From the NCBI GenBank assembly GCA_024196135.1, contig JAMQCK010000013.1:124596-188595 (forward strand): a DNA stretch of 64,000 bases. The letters are read 5' to 3'. The first letter of the stretch is position 1. Every line of letters starts with the position of its first letter. Origin of the DNA: Pleurotus ostreatus/Saccharomyces cerevisiae fusant (lineage: Eukaryota; Opisthokonta). The notes below the pieces were generated by a model that was given only the letters and a program-made list of their open reading frames with translations, had not been told where the DNA came from and searched no databases. This document shows positions 12,171 through 22,394 of this stretch, in pieces. The position numbers and the translations under genes are program-made.

Positions 12171-14571
12171 ATGGATTCTCCTGTCCTGCCCCTCGCAGCG
12201 ACTGTTATCGCCATTGCTTCCGTCGTGGCGTATGTTCGACGCAGGAACACTTCGATTGCGCCACTCCCTGGCCCTACGCAGGGCCATTGGCTGCTAGGTA
12301 CGCATTCCGCTGTATTACCATTCGATCGTCTCCAATCGTCTCACGGCGCTCTAGGACACCAACCCGCCATCCAGCGCTCTGAAGCTGGCGAGGTACGCCG
12401 TGCCCTAAAGCGCGTACTCACTGCACCTCATCATCTTTCGTAGATGGACTTCGACCTGAAAGAGAAATATGGCGGAGCTGTGAAGCTGGACGGAGCGTTC
12501 GGCGTAAAGTGGTCAAGTCTCGTCGTGCTCTCGCCTCTAACGATGTTCTAGGAAAGGCTCCTGTGGATCTGCGACCCCAAGGCCGTGCAATACGTAGCGC
12601 AGGGAGGCGGGTACAGGTTCATCAGGGCCTCTGATCGCAAGGAGCAATCGCGTCTCATTCTCGGTGCGAGCGTATTGAACGCTGAAGGTGAATGTCGGAC
12701 AGCTGCCTGCAATTCGAAGCCTGATCTATCACTTGCGCAGGCGATACCCATAGGCGCATGCGCCGCATCATGCTCCCCGGGTTTGGTACCAACGAAAGTA
12801 AGACGTGAGTTTGCCTTCTTCCTACCGCATCGCACTGTGTCTCATTCGAGAACCCCCACTAGCTACGTCCCTTCGTTCGCTCGAAAGGCGGCCAAGGTAT
12901 GCTTCCCTGCGTGAAGCCTTCTTCAGTAGTCAACTTCGGCCATCAGATGGGCGACAAATGGATCGAAAGTATGCACGACAAAGACGGTGCAATCATCAAT
13001 GTGCCGTTCTGGAGCGGACGAGCTACACTTGGTCAGCGTTCTTCTGTCCCCTTCTACTTCGCCGCCTAGCTGACTCGCCTTCAGATGCACTCGGCGAATG
13101 TAGATGCACCTCTGGGCGAGATCTACTGTGCGGCTGACAAACTTCCTCAGCGGCTTTTGACTATCACTTCAATGCGCTAGACGACATGTCGAACGAGTTG
13201 TCTAAGGTCTTCTCGAATTTCTTGTGCGTCTTCCTGCTGGTGTATTTGCTTTCGATTCTCATTCTCTGTCGCAGCGCGAAGACCCGCTTCATGCCCAGCG
13301 ATTGGGAGATTTTCTCGCGAGAAGCCGTAGCGCTTTTGCCCGTGAAGCTGATCCAGACATGGAACGAATACGTCCCCGACAAGAAGCGCGCTATCATGAT
13401 GGGTGTTCGGAGTGTATGCGAGCGTACGGCCCATCATCTCATCTCTGAGAAGTCGTCGGCGCTCCTGTCTGACAAGACGGGCAACGATATCATGAGCCTT
13501 CTTGGTGAGTAGTTGAGCCGTAAAGCTCTCTGCTTCTGTATGTGCTGACTCCCATCACAGTGAAGGCCAATGCCTCCGCGGGCGCGAAGGGTCAACTCAA
13601 CGACGAGGAAATGCTTGGACAGCTCACGTTCGTTTTCATTGATTGTTTTCTTACCTTCGCTGACGCAGTTTGATCATTAGGACTATCATTCTTGCTGGAC
13701 ACGAAACGACGGCGACGACGCTCGCCTGGGCCTTGCTCGAGCTAGCCCGGAATCCCGAAGCACAGAAACGCCTTCGAGATGAGATTCGGGCCGTTCGCCG
13801 CGAGCGCGACGAGCCGGAGCTCTCAGCGGAAACGTTCGAGGCGATGCCATACCTGGACGCTGTGGTCAAGGCAAGGAACCTCATTGCTATCGACCGATCG
13901 TCACTGACATAGATTCAGGAAACTCTCCGCTTCCATGGAGTCGTCCCCCAAATCGCCAAGGAGGCCGCGGTAGACGACGTCGTGCCTCTGCACACACCCG
14001 TCGTGGGCGCGGATGGCGAGCTGATTCACGAAGTGCCGGTGCAGAAGGGGCAGAAGATCCTGCTGTCCATAGCTGCGTACAACAGGTAAGTCAACTGCTG
14101 ATCATCCCTTGGGCGATGCTTGCTTACATATATGCAGGGATAAGGTCACTTTTGGGCAAGACGCCGATAAGTACAACCCGGAGCGCTGGCTCGAGGATGG
14201 CCATATCACCAAGCAGGCTTCTGTCGGTGTTTACGCCAACCTGTACGTGGATAAGCCCTTTTGATCAGATTGTGAGCTCTGACCCCACCTAGGTTCACTT
14301 TCGGTGGCGGTCATCGTGCATGCCTCGGTGAGTATCCCTCATATGCAATCCCCTCGACGTAGCTGACTTGGCTTCGCTAGGGTGGCGCTTCGCCGTGCTC
14401 GAGCTGTCGGCCTTCCTCTTTGAGCTCGTGGACAGATTTGAGTTCGATGTCGATCCGAATCTGAAGGTCTATCGTGCATTCTCCGGAGTGATGCAGCCCA
14501 TGCTTGAAGACGAGCTCAAGATGGGGACGCAGCTGCCTTTGCGCGTGCGCATTGCTTCGTCATCAGAGTAA
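12171..14571 (+). CDS. cytochrome P450 monooxygenase (copy 3)
   Basis: Intact P450 with about 16 exons. The start at 12171 (MDSPVLPLAATVIAIASVV) was preferred to an in-frame ATG at 12138, because the latter lies at a TATATA motif and would lengthen the protein relative to its paralogues. Motifs: hinge PLPGPTQGHWLLG, I-helix ILAGHETTATTLAW, ETLRFHGVVPQ for ExxR, NPERWLEDGH, heme loop FTFGGGHRACLG, last exon WRFAVLELSAFLFELVDRF. The intron just before the ETLRFH exon begins with GCAAGG at 13871, another GC-AG intron. Tandem paralogue of the genes at 9207 and 15092. Substrate unknown. Confidence 0.9.
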
Positions 14572-15091
14572 ACAGCTTCAGAGCCATGTACTTTGTTAGG
14601 ATATTAATCATCAGACAAATTGTTGTTCGTAATCTACACAAGAAGTAGTCACCTTCTCAGCCGCTAGAGATAGCGCAAGCTGCATCGACGTGACCACGTC
14701 GAAGAGAAGTGCATCATCGGCAACTGCCGGACACATCTTGTTCCCAACCACCATTACCCATTGGCTCTTCAAATACTGCTGTCAGACCCTCTCATATTCC
14801 ACCAGAGATACTATACGTCAACGTGAACGATTCATGGTGAAATGGATTGAATCATGACTTCGGGCGTGTTCATTGTCGCAGCCGATCCAACTCGCTCTTC
14901 TCCCCCATCGCAGGCACGAGGCCTCGAGGATCAGGTGAATCCTCTGCTATTACGAAGCCGACAGGATGCGGACCCGAATGATGACCTTTGAGAGGTCTAG
15001 CGAAAGCTTCATAGTGTTTACAGCCGTGCTACCTCCCTCTCGACCTTATAAAAGCGTGGCTCCCCTCCAGAACAAGGTCTTCGCGCTGACC
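14572..15091. other. intergenic, no gene seen
   Basis: 3' flank of P450 copy 3 and promoter of the truncated copy, which still has a TATAAAAG at 15047-15054. Confidence 0.5.
15047..15054 (+). promoter_or_regulatory. TATA box of truncated P450
   Basis: TATAAAAG 38 bases before the ATG at 15092. Its presence suggests that the copy was a functional gene before truncation. Confidence 0.5.
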
Positions 15092-15462
15092 ATGGTCCTC
15101 TCGGTAGTGTCTCTGACGGCGCTGCTTGTCTTCACCGCCCTTCTCATAGCGTATATTTCTCGTAGGTCGAACCCCATCTCGATTCTTCGAGGACCACCTC
15201 ATGGGCACTTGATCCTTGGTACGCCCTCTCCGAGAAAGTGCGCGTAATCACAGGTCATCGACCTTGTGCCAGGGTCCTTAGCCGTATTCTCGAAAACTGC
15301 TCACGCTGGCGAGGTCCTCACCGCGAGACTGACTGATTTGACCCTTGCTGATCCCTCTCGCAGGTGGACTCAGAACTCCTTCGGACATACGGTGGCGCCG
15401 CAAAGCTGAATGGGGCCTTGGGAGTAAGTACATCAACTATCCTAGTAATGGTCATGGATGCA

Positions 15463-15655
15463 TATTAGCCACGCTCAAAGTTGAACGCAGCGCTGCGGCC
15501 TGCGGCTCAGCTCGTCACGAGATCGCAGCGCGGAAAGTTCCGAGCGGCAAAGAGATCGCGGACGCCGGGCGAAACGCCGGCGACCGGTGATGGACGTGCG
15601 AGCAGCGTCGCCGCCGTCGACCTCAGTGGTCTCGCAGACGCCGTGGACGTTGTAC
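15463..15655 (+). repeat. left inverted arm
   Basis: Reverse complement of 15793-15985. Similarity ends at GACGT(T/C)GTAC near 15655. Confidence 0.85.
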
Positions 15656-15983
15656 TGACCGGTCTCGCGCCCTCACACAACGACGAGAGGATGTAAAAAC
15701 AGTCATGAAGGCTGAACTAAGCTTGTTTGCATATATATTCTGGCGTGTACTCATGGCTAGCTAGATTTCGATAGAATGCTCTATGATAACTGGTACGACG
15801 TCCACGGCGTCTGCGAGACCACTGAGGTCGACGGCGGCGACGCTGCTCGCACGTCCATCACCGGTCGCCGGCGTTTCGCCCGGCGTCCGCGATCTCTTTG
15901 CCGCTCGGAACTTTCCGCGCTGCGATCTCGTGACGAGCTGAGCCGCAGGCCGCAGCGCTGCGTTCAACTTTGAGCGTGGCTAA
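15465..15983. mobile_element. foldback / MITE-like element with 190-bp inverted arms
   Basis: The arms 15463-15655 and 15793-15985 are near-perfect reverse complements, about 193 bases each, around a 137-base AT-richer centre. The ends read TTAGCCACGC...GCGTGGCTAA and each outer end is flanked by TA, as expected for a TA target duplication (Tc1/mariner-type non-autonomous elements; the TA could also be chance, being only two bases). There is no transposase frame. Both arms carry the same 58-codon open frame, a by-product of the inversion, not a gene. It sits inside an intron of the truncated P450. Confidence 0.7.
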
Positions 15984-15985
15984 TA
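15793..15985 (-). repeat. right inverted arm
   Basis: Reverse complement of 15463-15655. It ends in GCGTGGCTAATA next to the remaining P450 intron sequence. Confidence 0.85.
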
Positions 15986-16195
15986 ATTCTGACATCACCT
16001 TCAGCAACGTCTGCTATGGATCTGCGATCCGCCAAACTTGCCCTCGCCATCGCGTGAAGGAAACATGTCGCAGAAGTCTTGTAAGGGCCTTCATTTCGTC
16101 GTCTCTCCATCATAGGGTATGCATTATCGAAGTACATTGTAGGATTGCAGCGTCCAGGTGAATGTGATGAGCCATAGATATGGGGGCCCGGAAGA

Positions 16196-16774
16196 TCAGG
16201 CATCGCCGAAGAGCTTCTGCACCCGCTTGAGGATGGAGTCCTTCGAGGGGTCTAGAAGAGGGGTTGGGGCATATTCAGCTATCTGACTAGGTAAGGGAGT
16301 GTGTGGACGCACCGTATGGGTGATCCTTGGAGGGGATCTCGAGGAGCGCGGGGAAAGCTTGCTGGTACTTGTCCACCGTTGGTCGTATCTTCTCGGCGAC
16401 CTGACAGAGAGGTGTGAGGAGGGGGGCGGAGGAGATGGTCATGCGACGTACGTGCTGGTTGATGAGCAGTATGGCGATGTCCTTCCGCTCGGTGAACTCC
16501 TGGAATGCGGCCTCGATCGCTGATACTTGGGTCTCTATACGAGTGCGAACGTCAGCGCGGTATATAGCAGTTAGCTATTGTCACGCACTCGCATCCACAA
16601 TCAGGAAGTTCTTCTTCTGCTGCTCATTGATGTGCCCCACGCCAGCGAGCAAGAGCCCAGTGATGGAGTCCTGCACGCTCAGTACACCACACAGTTGTAC
16701 GTGTAGACCACACACACCTCATCTCCAATCACGGAAATTAGGTTCCTGTCCTTGAATGATGTGCTGGTCGCCAT
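16196..16774 (-). CDS. vma7: V-type proton ATPase subunit F
   Basis: Subunit F of the V1 sector, part of the central rotor stalk of the vacuolar proton pump. About 119 residues in several exons. It opens [19 protein letters not shown], then [67 protein letters not shown], and ends with the family hallmark [20 protein letters not shown] followed by [10 protein letters not shown]. Length and motif order match eukaryotic Vma7. The first exon is 16774-16718 and the second begins at 16670. Its 3' end faces the truncated P450; its start is divergent from the ferritin-like gene. Confidence 0.93.
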
Positions 16775-17632
16775 GGTTCGCGACGCGGTCGGTGTGCGTG
16801 ACCGGGGAAGGACAAGGGCGATGGGCTTTGTTCGTGTTTGTCGCCACGCGACCTCGCGTTGCTCCGAGCGGCCATGTCCCAAGTTCAACTTTGTCACCGT
16901 GCATTCTCGCCAGCTCCAACCTCTGAAATCACAATTCGATACCCTGCAAAAAATATACTGCTTGTCGGATATCTGCTAGGCGACGACTTTTTTCTTCGAA
17001 CCCGCTCGAGGCGCGCACGATGGCGCGGTGGATTGGAGGCAGCTTGCTCAGCACGGCCACCAGCCTACGCGGTCACGTTATCGCTTACTAGCAACAGTAC
17101 AGACGTCTGAGATTGTATCCCGTCCGCGACCACAGCCTCCACTGTAAGTCTGACTTCAAAAGTTTCGCATCTGCTGGTGGTGGCTAATTCCGGCCTTTAA
17201 GCCCATTTTCCATCGTTCATCCCTCTGTTCTATGGCTCAGGGGGTGCTCAGATTTATTTCTCGTGTCCTGCTCGAGCAGACATCTTCCTGTACATAAGAT
17301 ACTCTCGTCAAGGGTCTCAAGCAGCGCGCGCCACAGCGTTCTGCGCGTTTGCCTCAGTCATGGATCACAGGTGCTTCTCCCCGAGGGTCTCATATAGTCG
17401 TACGTCTGGAAAGGAGCGCGAAATGGCGCTATCCGGGATGCCCGAGCACTGTCAACGGCGCGCTCGACGAGACGTCTGACCGCGGCCGTCATCAGCGATG
17501 TCTCTACGCTATAGGGGATTTTAGTATAAAAGCAGGGAGGGTGCCGCTCTTTCTCCCCCATTCGCCTTCGACATCAACATTCAACACTCAACACCAACGC
17601 AACACCAACACGAACACGAACTTAAAAGCATC
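16775..17632. other. divergent promoter region
   Basis: 858 bases between the starts of vma7 (minus) and the ferritin-like gene (plus). TATAAAAG at 17525-17532, about 100 bases before the plus-strand ATG. The leader just before that ATG is rich in CAACACCAAC-type repeats, typical of a highly expressed fungal gene. No other gene seen. Confidence 0.5.
17525..17532 (+). promoter_or_regulatory. TATA box of ferritin-like gene
   Basis: TATAAAAG preceded by a short AT stretch. The transcript leader would be about 70 bases and is C/A-rich. Confidence 0.5.
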
Positions 17633-18621
17633 ATGATCTCTTTCCTCGCAGTCTCCCTCGCCATCGCTGCCGCGTCCGCCCTGCCTCATGCGAAGAGGAA
17701 CAACGACGGCGAGATCACCGGTATGTTCAACACCTGCCCATACTCGAAGGTCCCTGACCCTTCTTTCAGACACCGTCGTCCTAAACTACGCCCTCACCCT
17801 CGAGCACCTCGAGAACACATTCTACCACGAGGCCCTCTCCAACTACACCCAGGACGACTTCACCAACGCCGGCCTCCCCGAGTGGGCCCGCGGCCGCTTC
17901 GTCGAGATCGGCGCGCACGAGCAGAGCCACGTCGACACGCTCACGTCCGTCCTCGGCGACTCCGCGACGCAGGCGTGCGAGTACAACTTTCCCGCGCACG
18001 ACCCGCAGAGCTTCGCGGCGATGAGCCAGATTTTGGAGGGCGTGGGCACGTCGGCGTATGCGGGCGCGGCGAAGTATTTGCAGTCGTCGGATGCGTTGAC
18101 GGCGGCGGCGGTCATTTTGTCGACTGAGGCGCGCCATGCGGCGTGGGTGGCATCGGCCATTCACCTTGATAACCCGTGGAGTGGCGCGTACGATGTAAGC
18201 ATCCATTCGTCTACCTCATCGTATTCCATACTCATCAACGCTCTAGACCGCCCTCACCTTTAACGAGGTCTACTCCCTCGCCAGCGCCTTCATCGTCTCC
18301 TGCCCCGAGTCCAACCCGACCCTGCCCTTCAAGGCTTTCCCCACTCTCACCCTCGGCGACGGCAAGCCCGGTGACTCCGTCAGCGTCGCATACGCCAATG
18401 GCACCGACACCTCCGGCGACATGTACGTCGCTTTCTTCAGCGGCCTCGACAAGACGTTCGTGCAGGTGTCGGACGGGCAGGTCACCATTCCGGGTGACTT
18501 GAAGGGCACGGTGTATGCGGTTGCGACGAACAATGCGACGGCGGCGACGGATGATACGACCATTGCGGGGCCGGCCATTTTGGCGTTCCCATATGGTCCG
18601 GATGGCAACCTTCTTGACTAG
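17633..18621 (+). CDS. secreted ferritin-like domain protein, Rds1-like
   Basis: Three exons. The signal peptide is MISFLAVSLAIAAASALP, followed by a Lys-Arg site. The second exon, from TVVLNYALTLEHLENTFYHE, is a ferritin-like four-helix domain with Glu/His pairs that could bind a di-metal centre: EHLENTFYHEAL, EIGAHEQSHVDTL and STEARHAAW. The last exon (TALTFNEVYSLASAFIVSCP...) is beta-rich and ends FPYGPDGNLLD. This architecture matches the fungal Rds1 / desiccation-related (PCC13-62) family, expressed under stress or starvation. Enzymatic activity is not established for the family. It probably acts at the cell surface or outside the cell. Confidence 0.85.
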
Positions 18622-19177
18622 GCTTTTAGCCACCACACAAAATGCCATGTAGACGGATTTATTGTATTATAGCGCCCCGGTATCTATATGCGGACAACCT
18701 TTCAATGCTCGTTGCGATTATTCACTCGTCCCCGTCCAGCGCCAGTATAATTCTCTTTTCTCCTGCGGGAGTCCTGTCCTATCCGTGCGCTACTAGCGTC
18801 CAAATACCTTCCCCCTCATGCTCAATACCTCTACCTGAGGGTATGTACCTTTAGCCTCAATCCCTATCATACTCGCGCGACGTACTTCATCACCTTTGTT
18901 TGCCTTGTTTTCCCTCTTCCTGTCCAAGCCTGATAGGAAATGGCAAGGACCATATTCTTGAGCTGCGGAATCCGATTGCGCTCGACGACGCTCCCCATTC
19001 CTGTCTCGGATTCGTTCACGACAGCAAATTATCGGTTGCATCGCGGCGCGCTGCCGCGTAGGATAAATAGCAAGATAAATAACATTACAAAGTCGTAGGC
19101 GTGTTCCCGTGCATCGTTGTCGTCCGACCGAGTAATCCTCCGTAGCCCTCGGACAGGCCGATGCAAGCAGAGCCCGC
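18622..19177. other. convergent intergenic region
   Basis: 3' flanks of two convergent genes. No coding content seen. Confidence 0.5.
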
Positions 19178-20261
19178 TTAGCAGTCCGCCTTATACTCGC
19201 CGTTCGTGTCCGACTTGACCTGGGCATCGAACTTGAGGAAGGTCGAGCGGTCGTCCTTGTTGGCGACGATATCGTCGATCTTGAGCGCCCACTTATAATG
19301 CCCCTCCGTCTTATCATCATACTCAAACCACACCCACCCCGTCGCGACAAACGGCACCTGCCCCGACCCCTGCGTCGTGCACGTCGTCACGTCGAAGTTC
19401 ACCTTGCACGTCTTCCCGTTCGGCACGGCGATGGCCACCGTCTGCGTCGTCTGCTGGTTGTTCTCGGACGTCTCTGTGGTGGAGAGCGTGTTGGTGAACT
19501 TGGCCTCGACGGAGGTGGTGGAGGTGACGTCGGCGACCTCGGGGATGCCGACCTTTACGGAGACGGTCTCGCCGATGGCGAGGGAGGCTTCTTCTGGGAT
19601 GGGGGTGAGTATGGGACAGAGGTGAAAGAAAGATAAAGGCGCACGAGAGACGGTCTGCGAGGAGGAGAACTTGGTGCCAGTGGTCTCGCTGACGGTCGCG
19701 GTACCGTTCGTGCCGGAGACGGTCGTATCGAGCGACTGCGTCTGCGTCGTGCACTCAGGGTCACCGTCGATGGTAATGTCGCCGGCGTCCTCAGCGCAGA
19801 TCTGTGCAGGCTGTTCGGGGTACTGCAAAGGATTCCGTGAGAAGATGAATGAGCGAATTGCGTGCGAAATACCCACGTCCTCGTCGTTGGTGACGATCTT
19901 GCGCGAGCCGTCACCCCAGTTGTCGTTCGCCTTCTGCTCGAGCTGATCCCAGCCGGGGACTACAATGCGGCGTAAATAAGAGTGACCACCTTGGCAAGGA
20001 GGATAACAGACGCTTCTGGACATCATCCGCGCTCATCGAGCTGCAGGCGCCGACGTCGTCGCGCTTGATCTTCGGGAAGACACTGCGCTCAACAAAACCG
20101 AGGTGCACACCGCGCGCGTCGTATGCGATGATGCGCTTCGTGACATCGTCGATGGCGAGCTTCGTCGCATGCGCCGGCACCGTCTCGAGGCGGGGCATCG
20201 GCGTCGCGCTGGCGAGCAGGGCGAGCGCCAGCGAGGCGAACACGAAAGAGAAGCGGGCCAT
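19178..20261 (-). CDS. secreted protein with aerolysin-like (ETX/MTX2-type) module
   Basis: Four exons. The N-terminus MARFSFVFASLALALLASA is a signal peptide, followed by a segment with a Lys-Arg site (PKIKRDD) and few cysteines. The C-terminal half carries ETVSVKVGIPEVADVTSTTS, then a long Ser/Thr-alternating amphipathic stretch, then VAIAVPNGKTCKVNFDVTTC and GWVWFEYDD. The pattern of a P-x-V-A-D strand, an alternating Ser/Thr hairpin and a PNGKT strand is what one sees in the beta-pore-forming module of the aerolysin/epsilon-toxin/MTX2 fold. This is pattern recognition without alignment. Its target and any pore-forming activity are unknown. Other possibilities are a storage or adhesion protein with the same fold. 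A TATAAAG lies about 140 bases upstream. Confidence 0.65.
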
Positions 20262-20978
20262 GGCTAGCAAATAAAGTAGGTGGACGAGTCGTCAAAGTGC
20301 AAGATCGCAAAGGACGGTGAAAGGAGGGACAGGAAGGAGACCTGGAGAAGAAAAGGAAGAAGAGGAGATGTGAGGGATGAAGGAGGGAAGGTGTGAGCTT
20401 TATACCTCCCTCCAATTTCCCTCGGCGGCCATGAAGCAGGGTGCTGTCATTTTGCGCAGTCTCTCATACAAGTTGTATGTACGCATCGCTGTGGAGCGCA
20501 GAGAGCATGGGCTCGGAGCAGGACATGTATGATTGCCTGATCGTCGCTGTGATGAACAAGTTGAACTGTTTCAAGGTCGTTCTCATCCTTGTCCTGGATC
20601 GTCATCAATAGCCCCCTCAAACGCCCGTTGATCTTCTACACTCTAAAAATGGGACCTAGAAATGGCATTGTACTTCTCCCGAGCGCTTCGCTGGCTTCAA
20701 ACCAACATACAAACCGTCGTCCAACTCCCTCGAGTCGGTAGTAACAATTTACATCTTCGTCTGACCTACTGAAAAAAAACCCTTCGCCTACTCATTCAAA
20801 GCAAAGCAGAAAAAATCGTTACTAGCGGGAATTTTCCGCGCAAGGCTGTACGCGAAGAGCAGCTGACCGCTTGAAGGCTTCGCGCGGATTACTATAAGAC
20901 GGCGACACCAGGAGCGAGCTCGAGCTCCCCGACCTACCATCCTCCTATGCGTGCTTTCCCCAGCGCGATCATCTCACG
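20262..20978. other. divergent promoter region
   Basis: Between the aerolysin-like gene (minus) and the first DUF6593 gene (plus). TATAAAG (minus) at about 20398-20405 and TATAAG (plus) at 20893-20898. No gene seen. Confidence 0.5.
20893..20898 (+). promoter_or_regulatory. TATA box of first DUF6593 gene
   Basis: TATAAG about 80 bases before the ATG at 20979. Confidence 0.4.
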
Positions 20979-21591
20979 ATGGACCTCACACTCTCCAAAT
21001 CCGACATCATGGACACCGTCTTCAGCGACGGCACTGGTCGCGCGCTCTATCGCACGCACACCAACCACCCTGCCGTCCCGCACGAGACCGCCCTCTACCG
21101 CGTAGACCCCGAGCAGTCTGGCGGAGATCTTCGCGTCGGGCAGGTCACTCTTGCCGGGACACGCGACCATTTGGTGGTGGTCAATGGCCGGGATGTGACG
21201 CCAGTGAAGAAGAAGAAGCTGTCTGCGTGAGTCGAAGGTCGCTATATGGAATGAGGGCGCTGTACTGACCATACCCTCATCAGCTCGCAGACATTCACCG
21301 CCTCCGATGATCGATCATACAAGTGGAAATCGGATGCGATGGGCAGCTTCACTGTACGTCCTGTGTCATATTTAATGAATATGGCCGTGCTAAACGTGAG
21401 CCACATAGCTCGTGGACGACGAGACCAAGGATGTCGTCGCGTCCTACGAGCGCCACTCGGCGCTGTCCTCGCAGTCGAACAAGGTCCACATCGAGGAGAA
21501 AGGGCTCCCGATTGTCGAGAAGCTTCTGGCGACGCTAATATACATGGTAGCTATCCACCGACGTAGGGCAGCAGTCAGTGGCATGTCGTGA
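20979..21591 (+). CDS. DUF6593 family protein (copy 1)
   Basis: Three exons. It starts MDLTLSKSDIMDTVFSDGTG, with HTNHPAVPHETALYRVD and HLVVVNGRDVTPVKKKKL in exon 1; exon 2 is QTFTASDDRSYKWKSDAMGS; exon 3 begins LVDDETKDVVASYERHS and ends with a hydrophobic helix (LPIVEKLLATLIYMVAIHRR). The order of T-F-T-A-S-x-G/D-x-x-Y-K-W-K, then L-V-D-D-x-T-K, then the C-terminal hydrophobic helix is the signature of DUF6593 proteins, which are expanded in agaricomycetes and have no known function. The fold probably resembles a tubby/scramblase-like barrel (an inference). Tandem with the paralogue at 22395. Confidence 0.85.
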
Positions 21592-22394
21592 AGCTGGCAT
21601 GCAGACTTGTGTAATGCTGTATCCTGCAGTCAGTCGTCGCGGTGGCGCCAGTCTTCGGCAACTTATGAGCTACGAATGACGATGCTAGCGCGATCTATGT
21701 ATTTGTTAGCTGGAAAAGACTCATTACTCTCCTCTACACTTCCTGAGCTTGCTTGCGCGTCGTGTTATAGGCTGCCAATGAGGCGGAAGGTAAGTTCAAC
21801 TTTGGTCACACAGAAACCGGAAGATCCCGATGAGCACGTGCTAAGTTCTAACCATTGTTCGCCCCCATTTGGCTTGTCTTGTCGTCGTCGTCGCCGTCGT
21901 TCCCGCCCATTTTACCTTCTCACAAGCTTTTTATCAAGCGCAGCAGCGAGCGGCTGTCTCATCCCGTCTTTATCTAGGTCTCGAGGCACGTTTGCTCGCT
22001 CAAGTCGCAGAAGATGGAAGATCAAATGGCGCGAGGCGCTCTTGTTTGAGGGTGTCGGCGGCGATGACGGGGGCGTACGGCAGGATCGAAGTCGGACTGG
22101 CCGACAGCGACACCCAGCTTACCGCCACAAAGGTCGACAATAAGCATTGAGCACGGCCAGCAGCAAGACAAGACATCGAACATGAAGCCCATCGCTATGA
22201 CAGCCGAGGCTGTGCGCGTCGAGGAGCTGAGGTACCGCCTGACTTCACGGACTTCGGGCGCTCCACGGCCAGACCTCTTTACTTCGCGGCCTTGTTGAAC
22301 CGATCTGCCATACTCTTCGTTCCATACCACCACCACCACCACTTCCACCTTCACGATCACCACCGCACCATCAAGCCCACCCTCAAACCCCACG
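21592..22394. other. intergenic, no gene seen
   Basis: Spacer between two tandem DUF6593 genes. It includes a plus-strand open frame with no coding character and a CAC-repeat 5' leader (22317-22345) ahead of the second gene. Confidence 0.5.

Larger units (their letters stand above)
15092..16034 (+). pseudogene. truncated cytochrome P450 (copy 4)
   Basis: Only the first four exons of a P450 survive: the anchor MVLSVVSLTALLVFTALL with hinge LRGPPHGHLILG, the short SLAVFSKTAHAGE exon, VDSELLRTYGGAAKLNGALG, and QRLLWICDP. These match the opening exons of copies 1-3 in order and splice phase. After ICDP at about 16031 the similarity stops. The I-helix, ExxR and heme exons are absent, and 165 bases later the V-ATPase subunit F gene ends on the other strand. 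The intron between exons 3 and 4 (15424-16004) is swollen to 581 bases by a foldback element. It cannot encode an active P450. Confidence 0.85.

Noticed and set aside
15481..15967. Identical 58-codon open frames on both strands
   Set aside because: They are the two arms of the inverted repeat read outward to inward. No independent sign of coding.
21607..22143. 178-codon plus-strand frame between the DUF6593 genes
   Set aside because: No family-like content, Arg/Ser-rich, and not matched by splice signals.
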